A stretch of DNA of 64,000 nucleotides from Climacteris rufus (taxonomy: Eukaryota; Chordata; Aves; Passeriformes; Climacteridae): the NCBI GenBank assembly GCA_013398175.1, contig VZRZ01005994.1, positions 75,687-139,686 of the forward strand, written 5' to 3'. Within the stretch, counting starts at the first letter, position 1. Every line of letters begins with the position of its first letter. The position numbers and the translations under genes are program-made. The notes under the pieces were generated by a model. That model ran no database searches and was not told where the DNA came from. It was given only the letters and a program-made list of their open reading frames with translations. Below are positions 24,866 through 37,500 of the stretch, in pieces.

Positions 24866-26164
24866 TGATTGGCAAATTGGCATCATGGAGCAAAGCTTTA
24901 TTTCAGTTATTCCTAAACCCAAAACAGTGCTTTAAATCAGATTTCAATTCCAACAATAATTCAATCAATTAATAAAACCAGAGCAGTTTTGATGTCTTCT
25001 CTGAAAACAGAGTTTGGCAATGAATAGGTTTTATTTCTCTCTTATATGAACAATCTGAAGCTCCTGGATTTTCAAGGTTTGCTTTGATGTCCTCAAAGAT
25101 GATTTATCACAAGGTTTGTTTCCTTTTTTTTTCCTTGTCTTTATCCTCCTTTCTCCTCTGTCCTTGGATATTTTATTTCCAGTCCTTGATGGATCCTGGA
25201 AGTACAGAGAAGGGAGTACAGAAATGCAAATAATTGAAGAAGTGTCAAGGTTGGTAAAATATAGTGAAGACAAGGCAGATATTTTGTGTGTCTCTGGGAA
25301 TATTATTTGCATTTTGTTCTTTACAAGGAAGGAAATTTTTTTGTGATATTCCTATACAGACCCAGCATAGGAAAATCAACTTCTCAATTTCTTAGCTATT
25401 TTCCCAGCTAATTTAATCTCTGCTCTTCAGCTAGACCACTGAGATTTCTTTCTAAACAATATTGATGTCTGAAAAAGTATTGGTTTCATTACTTGTTGTA
25501 ATGGAATTACACACTCCCTTTTGTGCATTTAAAGTCAAGCTGTAAATTAGGCAGAAATAACACCTGACATCCTCAGAGGTGACTCAATTCTGCTAAAGCT
25601 TTTGGATCTTTAAAATGCACTTCTGTATCCATTGGCCCTTACACTTACTGTAATTTGGGGAAAAAATATTATCATAAATCTCTGGTACAGGCTTGTACTT
25701 CTGCGAAATGATTCTCATTATTTTCAAGAAGTGATTCCATACTCTGGCTATAGGATTCATCTCCACTCAATTCTCTCTAAATGGCTTTTCTGTCTGCACT
25801 GCAGATCCCCCAGGAGTGGGGACAGAGTGGAGATTCACCAGTCCTTTATCCTGTCAAACCTTTCTCATAGAGACTCCTTTTGGCCTTTGATCTTCTCTTC
25901 ACTGCCTCCACCATAAATATTTTTATGATCAATAAATATTTCTATACAACCCCTAAAGATTTCAGTGAGCTTTGGATGGAGCCTCCTATTTCTGAGAAGA
26001 GCTGAGTATTGTCAAGCCCTGGTGAGCAATTCTTTCATTGCCGCCTCTGCTCTGCTAAGAAACACCGTATCTTTGTCCTGTGAGCAGGTGAATTTAAGGA
26101 ATCCCTTTGCCTGAAGGGCAATATATTAATATATATTCATATATTAATGTAGGAAACATTTACA
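24866..26164. other. Unique non-coding DNA with a pyrimidine tract and an AT palindromic run
   Basis: A pyrimidine-rich stretch lies at 25119-25160. An AT-rich self-complementary run of atatta and tatata units lies at about 26120-26148, just upstream of the CR1 copy. No gene recognised. Confidence 0.5.
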
Positions 26165-26442
26165 AGAGCATGTAGTGACAGGACATGGGGGAATGAGTTC
26201 AAATTGAAAGAGAGTTGGTTTAAATTAGGTATTAGGAAGAAATTCTCCCCTGTGAGGGTGGGGAGGCCCTGGCACAGGGTGCCCAGGGGAGCTGGGGCTG
26301 CCCCATCCCTGGAAGTGCCCAAGGCCAGGTTGGATGGAGCTCTGAGCAACCTGGGACAGTGGAAGGTGTCCTGCCATGGCAGGGGTGGAATGGGATGGGC
26401 TTTAAGGTCCCTTCCAACCCAAACCATTCTGTGATTCTATAA
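26165..26442 (+). mobile_element. CR1 LINE, 5'-truncated 3' end
   Basis: Begins with a gtgacaggacatggggg segment and a ttcaaattgaaagag segment that match the CR1 region just upstream of the 3' end. It continues through attaggaagaaattctcccc, ggtggggaggccctggcaca, catccctggaagtgcccaag and aaggtcccttccaacccaaa, and closes with attctgtgattctat. It is the most complete CR1 copy in the window, yet still only the last 280 bases or so, without coding sequence. Boundaries are approximate. Confidence 0.95.
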
Positions 26443-26555
26443 TTTATAACCCATCACACTTACAGAGCTGTTATGCCTTAATGACCAAACATGGCATTAG
26501 ATCATATGTCTTATAGAATCTTATAGAATATATATAGTATATTATATTAGTATAA
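26443..26555. repeat. AT-rich low-complexity DNA with a 10-bp duplication
   Basis: tcttatagaa occurs twice in tandem at 26509-26528 and runs into tatatatag, attatatt and similar units. Simple sequence directly after a CR1 tail is common in avian DNA. Confidence 0.7.
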
Positions 26556-29501
26556 ACTTATGTTCAGGAGTCATGCATCCATTGCTCCTTCCTAATGTAC
26601 ATCAGGAGTTCATTTATGAGTATTTCTTGTGCAATTGATTTTAGAACTCATAGCAGAAGCAGGGAATTCAGATTATGTTCTTCAACAGGTTTAATTCACA
26701 CACAGAGCACACTTTTATTTCAGGTGTGTACCTTGCTCATTTATTTGTTGATTGGAGGGAATTTTTTGAGGAGAGAGTTTTTAACCTGTAACCAGAGAAT
26801 GGCTCTTTTTCTCCTGTTCAAGATATTTAGCAGGTTTTGGCTGTGATTAAAATACTCCATTAGAAATGGGTTGTTGTGAACAAGAAGAGACACTTTTAAT
26901 GCATATTTAAAGTAAGCAATTAAATTTAAAAAGTGCCATATGCCAGTGCATTTCCTCATTGACCTGGGTGATAAAAGACTATTTAAAGTGTTCATGAGAG
27001 TTCAAATGGTGCAAATCAGTGTTTTTCTCTCAGCCTCTGCAGACAGCAGTGGCACATCAGCACTCCTCTTTACTCCAATCCCTCACAGAATCCTGAGGTA
27101 CCTAAATCGAGGATCCCTGTGGTTCTGAGGGCAGGACTGTGCCAAGACTGAGTCTGATCTGCTGCCAGTGAGGAACAGCAGCAACCACAGAGGAATCAGT
27201 GCAATCTCAGCAGGGTTTTGGCAGCAGAGTGAGAGTGCCAACAAAATTTTGTCTCAATATCCCTGGCAGTGATTATCTCGTGCTCTGCACTGGGCTGCAA
27301 TCTGGGTGATTGACCCCATCCACAGCACTGAGCTCTCTGCAGCTTCCCAGCCAAATCATGCAGCAGAATATTATTTACTCCAAGCTACATCAAATGAAAC
27401 AAATAGTTTCCATAATAAATGAGGATCCGAAATGTTAGGAATGCCAGAATATTTCAAATCACAATGTCCAAGGAAAATAAAGCTCTTAATTTTCAGCAAA
27501 AAGGACACAGATTGTTGGATGAAGCTAATTACAATTTATTAATTTTCTTAATGTTTTAGCATAGTTGTTTTCCATTAATGAGGGATACACTGGACTGCCT
27601 TTATTTGTCTTTGAAATACAAAGAAAAGAATTTGTATTCCATATGCATTTGTACAAATTCCATCCTTGACAGCTAAGGCATTATATTTCTTCTAAAATAA
27701 CACCACAGCTTATTTTAGAAAATAACAATTATGTTATCTTCAGAATTGAATCCCTTAGTCCATTTCCTTTTATTTCCTCTATTTAAGATTGTGCTGTTTT
27801 ATTAAATATTTTTGGGAGGTTAATCTGTTGCAAAAAGTTTAGGTGACACACTTGAGTGGAAAATCCTCCCTGCTGCATGGGAAAAAAAAAAAAAGGAATA
27901 TGAAAAAAAGTTCTAAAAAATTCTCCAGCTGTTGAGAGCAGCAGAGCCTTGACAAATAAAGCAAACAGGATTTCTTAATTCTGCAAAGGATTGAAAGATT
28001 ATCATGGAGCCAATGAGAGAACCCCTTTTACACTCTAAAGGGGCAAAAAATAAATAGCTTTTACTGCATTGAATATTATACCTCTGCATTTGAAAGAGGA
28101 GGGGGAAAAGTCCTTTAAAGCCACCCCATAGCTATAGGTTTTGCCACTTTAATGTGATTCAATCCATTGATTTTTCTCAGTTTTTGTGATTAGACACAGA
28201 GCTCTGAGAGGAATCCAAGCAACAAAATCTGCAAAAACTGGGGGGTTGTGGTGGCTTTTGAAATGGGAATAGAAAAGAAATAAGGGAGGGTTTTCTTCTA
28301 GCATTTTCTGATACCATAAAGAACTCAAAATTTTCAGCCATGCACAAAGCACTGGGGTGTGAATCCTGGTTTATAAGGGAGTTATTGTGCAGTTCCTCGA
28401 TTTTTTTATTTGAAACATCTTCAGAAATATTATGTTCTCCAGTAACAGGTAAAAGTCTGACTGTGACTTATTATTGATTGTACTTCCCCAGCAGAACAAG
28501 GCCGTGGGTAGCTCGGGGAGGATTGCAAGGAAAAGCTGCCAGTGGATAAATGAGGAAATTTTGCAGCATTCCCTGTGCTCCCCTCCTGAGGGCACAGAAC
28601 AGTCTCACAGGGACTCTTATCCACCTTCTTTACTCCAGAAATTGATACCTAATGGAGAGGTCACAGTGGCAAATCTAAGTGAAAGAGAAAATATTAAGTG
28701 AAATCATCCAGATCTTAGTAGGGGTATGTGACTCAGAGATGGGATTAAAAGACTTTCTGCAAATTGGGAGAGAAAAAAACAGGACTAGAAATTTGTCTTT
28801 TGGTAACTGTGCCGTTGCAAGATTATTTAAATGTAATGTAAGAATGTTAATTAATAATAAAAATAAGCATTGATTAATATTTGAAAACCTGTACTTGTCA
28901 TGTAATTAACACAAATTGCACAGGCAATTATATGGGGAGTCAAATTATTTAGCAATTTTGAAGCTATTTATCCTCATGCTAGACTTCTCACTGAATAATT
29001 AAGCCAAATTATGGTAGACTGTTTCATCTATATTAACTTAATATTTGCTTGCTAATATAGTAACAATTACAGTCAAGGTACCTTCAGGGCTAATGTTAAG
29101 TTAGAATTCCATACCTCCAGATTTTGGGAAGCCCAGCACAGCCTGTGTGCAGCTCTGGAATCACACCAGCACTGAGTTCTGGAATGAGAATTTATTTACT
29201 CCTTGAGTTATGGGCTCTTTGCTTTTATGATGACACATCTATTTTTACTGCTTTTTCTGTCTGTTCTGTTATTCTTTCTCACTTGGGCTTTGATCCTTGC
29301 TCGGGAGTTCAATCCTGGTTTGCACATCAGCTCCTGTGGGTGCCTCACCTGCAGCTCAGGTGCCATAAATCAAAGCCACAGCTTGTGAAATCAAACGGGG
29401 GCTGACACCTCTGCCAACCCTTGCCTGCAGCATCCATGAATCCACAGCCTTTCCCTCTGCCTGTGTCAAGCCTGTACAACGTGTATGTGTGTGAGGGGAA
29501 A
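26556..29501. other. Unique AT-rich non-coding DNA
   Basis: Open frames are short (up to about 94 codons) and unrecognised. A 13-A run lies at 27882-27894. A perfect hairpin with 11-base arms (ttctaaaataa at 27690-27700, its complement at 27710-27720) has a 9-base loop. No gene recognised. Confidence 0.5.
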
Positions 29502-29985
29502 TCTGTGTTGGAACCAGGATCTGCTTGGTCTGGAGACACTGGAACCAGGAGCTCCTGGATCTAGAGACACTGGAACCAGGAGCTCCTGGGTCTAGAGACA
29601 CTGGAACCAGGAGCTCCCAGATCTAGAGACACTGGAACCAGGAGCTCCTGGATCTAGAGACACTGGAACCAGGAGCTCCTGGGTCTAGAGACACTGGAAC
29701 CAGGAGCTCCCAGATCTAGAGACACTGGAACCAGGAGCTGCTGGATCTAGAGACACTGGAACCAGGAGCTCCTGGACCTAGAGACACTGGAACCAGGAGC
29801 TCCTGGACCTAGAGACACTGGAACCAGGAGCTCCTGGACCTAGAGACACTGGAACCAGGAGCTCCTGGATCTAGAGACACTGGAACCAGGAGCTCCTGGA
29901 TCTAGAGACACTGGAACCAGGAGCTCCTGGATCTGGAGACAATGGAACCAGGAGCTCCTGGATCTAGAGACGCTGGGACAGCTCA
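29502..29985 (+). repeat. 31-bp minisatellite, 14 full units plus flanking partial units
   Basis: Unit starts fall exactly 31 bases apart at 29533, 29564, 29595 and so on to 29936, with no insertion or deletion. A diverged unit precedes them from 29502, and a decaying partial unit follows from 29967. Each unit runs gagacactggaaccagg, then agctcctgg, then atcta. Eleven of the 14 units contain the perfect 14-base palindrome ccaggagctcctgg, and most unit junctions form tctaga. Variation falls mainly in the last 12 bases: units 1-3 (atcta, ggtcta and cccagatcta types) are repeated in the same order as units 4-6, and units 8-10 share an acc variant. Because 31 is not a multiple of three and tag recurs, the array cannot encode a long repeat protein. 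A copy-number-variable locus is likely. Confidence 0.97.
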
Positions 29986-32270
29986 GTGCAGTGCCGCAGA
30001 CCGTGGCTCAGAGAGCCCTGAGCTCAACCTGACTCTGCCTCAGTCTTGTACATTGAACTCTCCAATATTGCACATTCCAAGCTCATAACCCACTGGAAAG
30101 CTTCATGTCCCCAGCTCCCAAGAGCTGCAGTGCATCCAAGCCCCTGGCAGAGACATCTCTGCTGTCTCTGGGACTTAGGGAACCCTGTGGCTTCAGTTCA
30201 GGATGGCTTTTATGTGTGGTTACTCCATCTGTGCTCAAGAATGCAGTTCAGCAGTGCTTAAGTGCTTTCTAGATAAGGAGGTTTGCTTTAGGGGCCTTTA
30301 GGAATATTGATCTTTAATATTAATACCAAATTTTAATAATAATAATAATATTAAAGGTAGCAAAGGGGAAACAGCTAAAGCAGAGCTGTTGCATTATAGA
30401 CCTTTCTCTTTGCACTCTCTGAAACTCTTTTGTTACTCAGTGATTCGCACTGAACTTCTAACACAAGTGAAGCTCCAGGCAAACATAATTAAAGGAATTA
30501 TCTCATATCACAAAAGGTTCAAGTTCCCACTGAAATTTCGAGTCAATTTAGCTGTATGCTTTTTTCAAAACATTTCTAACATGAATCACTGAAGGAACAT
30601 CAATCCCTGTTTCCTTTTAAGAATAGGTTAGCAAAACTTCTGTTAGAGATGGGGAAAATATGCTTGGGATTTGCTTCAGAGTGAGCAGGTTTCACGCTGC
30701 TTTTTGGATCTCATGCTGTATTCAGTGGATTTGGGAAGGCCTTGGTTATCCACAAAGGGAAAAGTACCTATGGATTCTTCATAGCACTCTGTGTCTGAAA
30801 TGTTGGTAGAGAGGACCATGACTCCATGGGAAAGGGTCTGAGGTTTTACAGTCTCCAGCGTGGCTGAAGACCACCAGAATTTGATGATCTTTTCCAGCCT
30901 GGTCTTCCCATGACTCCAAAATTCTGTGTATATTGGTTTTCAGTGAAAGCTGCTTCTGCCACTTTTGCCTAAAGGGCTTTCCTTCATATGTGCCATTAGC
31001 ACAGCATCCTCTGAGTTTTCAATCAGCCGGAACATTTATCAGCTCCCTGATTAGAAATGTGGAATGTTTTTTTGCCATAGAGGAAAACTTTGTCATATTT
31101 TTATTATGATAAAATTGTAGTGTTTATTTCAGTCTCTCTGAGGGTTGTTCTGTAAAATTCCCATGTCCAGACACTCACCTCATCAAAACCTTTCACTGTA
31201 AATTGTCCATCAGGTCACATCCTTCTTCTCCTCCCTCCTGAAAGAAATGCAGTAGTCATTACACAAGATGGTTGTGAGAATATTGTATCAAACAAATCTT
31301 CCTGCTGATTCCAGTGCCTTCATCCTCCTTCCCTTGAATTACACCATGAAATCAATGAGAGTGTGAAGGGGTCTGCACGAGAAACTGCACTCTGGTCACT
31401 TTAATCATCCTTTTTAAAATTACATTTAACTCACATAAAACATCTCTGATTTACAGCCTTTGCTGTGCTTCTCCAGGCTTAGTTTCACTGCTGTGGTGTT
31501 ACAAGTGGGAAGCCTGGCTCACAGAGCAGCCAGGGAACAGCATCAGGGACAAAATCCAGCCTTGGCTTTTCCAGCCCAGTGCCTTGGCTTGAGAAGGACA
31601 ATCCAGAGAAATGATGGGCCTGTATCATCCCCTCACACAAAACAGACCAAGGAAAGCTGATGGAGGGTTTAGATTTATTGGAAATCTGTAATGGGAACCA
31701 ATCTCTGACCATTTTTTCTTTAATTCAAGGAACATTTGAGTGATCCCAGTTCCAGTTTTAGGCATTTAAAAGCTTCATTTCCAGGCAGCCTATATTCATC
31801 TTTTGGCCATTTTATGAGTCACTGAATGTTATTTGTCTGCCCTTTTGTTTTGCAGCCCAAGCATTTTTGCCTATTTATTTTGCAGTCCAGCTGCTCTATT
31901 TGCAGCACCACCAGACAAAAATGGCTAAATAAGAACTTGGACTCCAAAGCGAAATGGAAGAAGTCTGAGCTTCAATTCCACATCCCTGCAGTGGGAAAAC
32001 CATGAACTACTTTTAGCTAAAGCCTCTCTACATGCACACATACTCTCTTTCCATACCTCAGTGTTTGCAGTGTCAGCATTGATTTCTCACTGCTCTGGAG
32101 GCCAAGGTGCAGAACTTGGCTGTTCCCTGCATCGGCCCAACCTGTGCTGCTCTCAGGAGTGAGGAGCTTTCTGAGGGCACCTTCACAGCAAACTCAAGCC
32201 AGGATGTGATCCTGCAGCAAAGTGCAGGCTGGTGCCACCTATAACCCCATCCCCAATCTCCACTCCTGCG
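29986..32270. other. Unique non-coding DNA
   Basis: Contains an (AAT)n run at about 30334-30350. Three ttttgcag or atttgcag acceptor-like strings lie between 31850 and 31905. A weak CR1-like tail is listed separately. No gene recognised. Confidence 0.5.
30880..30936 (+). mobile_element. Possible degenerate CR1 3' tail
   Basis: Reads ttgatgatcttttccagcct, followed within 30 bases by aaaattctgtg. The order of gatgatct, a ttcca-rich block and an attctgtg tail follows CR1, but the match is patchy and short. Confidence 0.25.
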
Positions 32271-33010
32271 CTATTTAAAAGCAAAACACTGTAAAATATT
32301 GAAAACATCCCTGCGCGTCTTGCCGGCCACGTTTGTTTCAGACAGAAGCTCAAGCTAAGTAAAGACTTGGATGAACAGCACTAAAGCTCAGCTATATTTA
32401 GGTCTCAGCATGTTAATGTTTCTATTTGTTGCACAGCCCTAAGGAATTCTTCAGAGAGCTTTTATGGCATTTCTGTTGCCAAGGAAACGCCTCGTGGTGT
32501 GCGCGCCTCCCGAAAGCCGCGCAACCTCCGGCTCCTCTGGCAGACGTAGAAATCCATGTTGTGTTCAACAAGGCAAAGACACAACAAAAAATATCCTCCC
32601 AGGTACGTAGGCAAGCACAGCGGGAGGAACTGTGCTCATGGCATCTCTCCTGGGAATCCAGACTCACCTTCCCTCAGGTGCTTTGTTGGCTGTTCTGGGA
32701 CAGCACCGACGTCACAGATCCGCTGAGTAAGAACTTTGGGTCTCTTGTGCTCCTGGGGCAGCACAATCACTGCCCCTTGCTCAGTTATCATTGCTTGCTA
32801 GCCTTATTCACGAGGAGAGAGTCAAAAACCCATATACTGCTCAGGAGTGAGATGAGCGAGTTATTTTTTCCCCTCCCCACAGGGTTTGCTATATTAGAAA
32901 GTCACAATACTGCGAAGTGACAGTCATGGGAAGTGACAACTCTTTGGAAGATTGAAGCATCTGTCTTACTTGGTCTGTGCCCCCTCGCGCCGGGAGAGAG
33001 CTGACGTGAC
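32271..33010. promoter_or_regulatory. CpG-enriched patch, candidate promoter or enhancer
   Basis: About 25 CpG pairs fall within roughly 700 bases, in a neighbourhood where CpG is rare. The densest part is 32487-32545. Motifs visible: an RFX X-box-like site, gttgccaaggaaac (32475-32488), one base off the symmetric consensus; cgacgtca (32707-32714) and tgacgtga (33002-33009), each one base off the cyclic-AMP response element; a TATA-like ctatttaaaag (32271-32281); and a donor-like cag-gtacgt after 32602. CpG retention suggests low germline methylation, as at promoters. No start site or coding exon is visible, and the direction of any transcription is unclear. The 164-codon plus-strand open frame here (32426-32920) has no recognisable domain. 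Confidence 0.4.
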
Positions 33011-36000
33011 ATGATCAGAGCAGAAGTTTGGACTGAATCTTTCACAGTCTGTTAGCACAGGCAGAGATGGCTCTGGGAGGGGTTCTTTGGGAAGGTTCCA
33101 CACGGTCAGCTTGGGCAGCAGGGAGGGGGCAGGCAGAGCAGGGAGAGGAGGATGAAAAAAATTAATATTTGCGTTTTCCAAAGCTTTTCCTCACAGTGGC
33201 TTCTGAGCAAATGTAGGTCAGCTGCAGGATCCCTTTCCCACAGGGCAAATGGGAGAAGGTTTTTCTGGTGCTGCCTTTCCCTGGTTTACAATCTGTGCTC
33301 TTTTTTCTAAAAAGACATCCAGCTGCTTTAAGCCGTGGGTGAGAGGCTCACAACGAGCTAGATTTGGGCAAACTGGGGACTGCTTACAGCAGTTCAGGTA
33401 GCTCATTATTTCTTTCTGTATTTAGTTGGTTTTTCATCCTTTCTTTGCTCTTGGTCTTTGTTCAGAACTCAGTCTTTTGGACACTCACAGGTCACGCACA
33501 CCCAAATGGAAAACAGTGGATCTTGGAGATTTTTGCTGACCTTTAAAATGCTACTTTTTAGGTTTGTCATGTTTCTTGTTTTAAGTTGTCCATAGTGAGT
33601 CTTGTGAATTCTCATCAATTTTGATGAGAGTTTTCTCTTAGAGATACAGGTGCCAGTGCACTTACTGCCCTGAAGGAATAGCTGTTGGACAGCACCTGAA
33701 GTTTTGACCTCCTGAGAACTTTTTAGAGGGTGTAGGACCAATTTTCCAAACAAAGGCCTGTGATGGCATAGAAAAAGAGTGCCCATGATGACATATCTTT
33801 TTTGTGAACTGAAACAACTTGTGTTTCCTAAGTTTGGCTTGAGGTCTCAGCTTGAAATGTTTTCTTACACATCCAATAGTCAATTCTGTCTCCCTTTCAT
33901 ACTTAAAAGAATATAAATACAGGTGAAATCTGTAAGATCTACCAACAGGGTGGTTGCCTTTTCACAGAGGAGTAAGTTTTGCTTTTCACCTTTACACCCC
34001 AATTTTGCTATTCACTTTTATAAATTGCCTGCCTCCTCTGAAATTAAATTCTCATGTCTGTGACAAAGCTGGCAGTAAAGGAGGATGGGAATGGGTTCAG
34101 AATGCCACATGCTTGGAATTTACCTTCCTCTTCTGCAGCTCATGTCTCCACTGGCGAGTCTGGGACTGTCACTTTAGATCAGTGCTTTGCTTGGCAGTGG
34201 GATCAAACACAAACAGACAGGGCTTTAAATCACCTTTGAGTTCCCTGAAACCTGAGGCACTTCTAGAGACAGTTTGGTTCATGGCAAAATTTCCAGAGGG
34301 CTCAGTTACATCTCAGGCTGCTCTGCATCAGATCCTGGTGCTTCCTGCCCCTCCCGTAGTCACAAGCACCACAGCATTCCCTCCGCTCTGGAAAGCTGCT
34401 CCCAGCACAGGAAAGGTAGGGAAAGAGAATCAATGACAGTGCCTCAAGGATCTCCAGGACATCACATCTGTCTGACACAGGCCTTTGCACCAAAGGAGAA
34501 AAGCAGCCTCGTGGTGCTGAGGAATCAGGTGAGGCACAACCAGTTCAGCTTGCACTGGAATGTTAGCTCAGTGTCTCTGGCCAACTCTTTTGTGACTGAA
34601 CCCAAAATGACAAGATTCTTTCCTATAGCAACTTGTGGCAGGGCAAACTTGAAATATCTCATTTGTCCCTGGTGTAGATATTACAAGTTACATCATCACC
34701 AAGTTGTACCCCAGGCCCCTAAAATAACTTTTACAGTGTAGGTAAGTATAGAAAAATACATTATCTGCCTGATTTTACCTTTCTGTCTCCATGCCAGTGC
34801 ATACGTTGGTCAGGTTTGTGTTTAAAGGCAGATAAATTTTGTAATATAGGCACAAAGATCAATGCAAAATTATTTAGGTAATTGGAAATTTACAAAAGAA
34901 TTAATTTAAAATTTCATCCACCGCAATGAAAGCCCGATTCAATTGCTGATGAAACCTTTGTGCTTCATCCTTTTAAGGGACAATAGCTGAACAGGTGCCT
35001 GATGCTGAAGGTAATGTTAATCACAATTTCTAAGAGGATAAGCATTTACTCATTTATATATTGTTTTGTCCTTCAGTTATCTTAAACTGAAAAGTGAATA
35101 CTTCTTAAAAATGTTCAAAGGCAGAAAAATTTAACATCTATTCACTTTCATGTCTGTTCCCATGCCTTTACAAAAACAGCCTCCACACCTAAACAAAAAC
35201 TCGAAAAAAGGGTAACCTTGACGTGCCAGAAAGTTCCATAATGTTACTTAAGAAACATCCAACAACTAATTTACAGTGCAGGAGGGAAAAAAGGAAGATG
35301 TTGTATGAGGAAAAAGAGGGAAATTCCAGCATAGCACCAGGATTAATGTCTAGAATATCACCCATTACTGACTCTTTGAGCTCCCCTCCCAAAGCCACAC
35401 AGGATTGTGCCAGGGTTATAGAACAGCCTGCCCTGCAAGAGGAACCACAGCCTGCCTGGGACCTCTGAGAAAGCTGCCCCAGACCCACGAGGGTCTGAGA
35501 ACCAGAGATTCCCTTGTGGACTTCAGTAGGAAAAGATTTAATGGTTGCAGGAGCGGCTGCATCTGGGATTTACCAGTGTGCAGTGCTCAGAGTACAAAGA
35601 CACAGGAGGCAGCTCTGAAACTGCTTCCCAATTCCTTTCTTCCAGCCACGACCACGTTGAAAGGTGAAACTTCACTGTCTCACTGCAGAGAACGTCGTGG
35701 GTTGTCTCTGGTAACAGCATAATAGGGGAACATCACAGAAATAAGTGGCAATAATTATACATTTCCTTTTTTTGGTTTTCAAAGGTCACAGTTAAAGTCA
35801 CATAAAGAAAGTTGCTTGGTATCACGGGGTGGGGGGAAGAATCGCTTCTGTGTCTGGAGAAAACGGTCCTTGTGCTCCTTCTGTCTCTCTCCATATGTGA
35901 TTTTATGTGTCTTTATGCATCTGTTATAAATTACACATACAATTGAGCTTGGAATGCAAACTCACCTAATTTCCAAGCAGATCTGACTGTGATTTGGGGC

Positions 36001-37500
36001 AGCGAAATTCTGGAGAACTATAATCAGCAATCCTGGCTGATTATACGTGAAGGGATTTTCATTTTCCTGTTCCTTTTAATACAGGTAATATAAAGATGAA
36101 ATAATTTAGTCTCAGGACTACATGAAGTGCAGGTTGTAGATTCCAGAGAAAAAGTGGCTTTATTTCAGATTGAAAGGGATGACAGCAGCAGTGGCAGAAC
36201 GGATACTGTGACATGGACAAAAAGCAGCATTTTATATCTCTATGTTTTTATGTGGGGCACAGCTGGAAAAAAACCCCTGAGAGATAAAGACCAAAATTGT
36301 TGCTGGTTTGTCTGAAACATTTAGACCACAAGCTCCATCTGCTCTGAGTGGTCTGTGGTGGAAGGACAAGGAACTGATCCAGTTCTGGCACTTCAGGTGT
36401 CCCCACTGCTGCTTTGCATGTCCACTGCAGTTTTGTCCCTCTCACCATCCATATTTTAAGGAATTTTTAATTTCCATCATTGATGTCTGACTTGCAGACA
36501 GCGTGAACATCCCTGGAGCATGTTGCACTGTGTTACAAACAGAGGATAGATCTACAAAATATCCCTACATCATGCTAAGTAAAAATAAATATTGACTAAT
36601 TAAACAACTACAAAAAGACATTGAATATTTCAGTAGCTGTTCTATACAATGACAGAAATACACAAATACCTAACCTGACACTGTGCTTCTCCTCTTTGTA
36701 TGCTATTAATGTGACATGTAGCAATTTAACATTTAGCACAGCTTTTAAAATTAAAAACCTGTTAAATAAACTTCTAAAGAAAATGTGATTATATGATATG
36801 AGTTTTCAAAATTTTCTGACACAAGAGATATCAAAAAGACATTTCAACATCCAGTTTCAATTGTGAGTTGCTGTTAAAACCTATGATTTCAACAACAACA
36901 AAAAATCATATGAAGAAAGGGTGTTTGGGTTATTTCAAACATACATTTTGAGGAGGCATTTTTTTTCAAAGCTTCTGAAGTAATATTGAAGTAATATTAG
37001 AATTTTTAATACCAGTAATATTTCTGATTTCTGCTACTCCTCAGGATGACATTTGCTACAGAAATGTCCACAAGTGTGTGGTCTTAATGATAGCAACAAT
37101 AAATTAAAGATCAGAGAGAATCACTTTGCAGGAGCCAGGGGAAGTCCAAGGTTTTCATTTGCATTCAGGATTTTCATTCAGACTTCCATAAAATATTTGC
37201 AGGACTTACATCTATACATTGCCCAGCCCCAAATTTCTAACAAACCAGACAAGATGAGCTGTTTGAACTTGGGCTTTTGGTCCTGTCCTGTTAAAGATTA
37301 AAAGATTTCAACAATGCCTTGGTTTGTTCTTTGTACCAGTGGTTGGGCTGCTATTCAAACAGTGGGATCTGTGCAGAAGGATAACCTTTGTTCCCTGGAA
37401 ACACACAGCATGGGCTTGACAGTTTATTATCCTGTCACTGGGAGGATTTCAAGAGTAGAAACTTTACTCATCTTCTAGACAAGTTCTTCTAAAATAATTA
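33011..37500. other. Unique non-coding DNA
   Basis: Open frames of up to 160 codons (33954-34436, plus; 34274-34741, plus) are unrecognised and mutually overlapping. Two short perfect hairpins are present: ctcatcaa, a two-base loop, ttgatgag at about 33611-33628; and 10-base arms with a 7-base loop at 36019-36045. A 13-base duplication (gaagtaatatt) lies at about 36977-37001. No gene recognised. Confidence 0.5.

Noticed and set aside
29356..29601. 81-codon minus-strand frame reading into the minisatellite as a repeat protein
   Set aside because: The unit length of 31 shifts the frame at every unit, and a tag triplet recurs, so the repeats cannot be read as a continuous protein.
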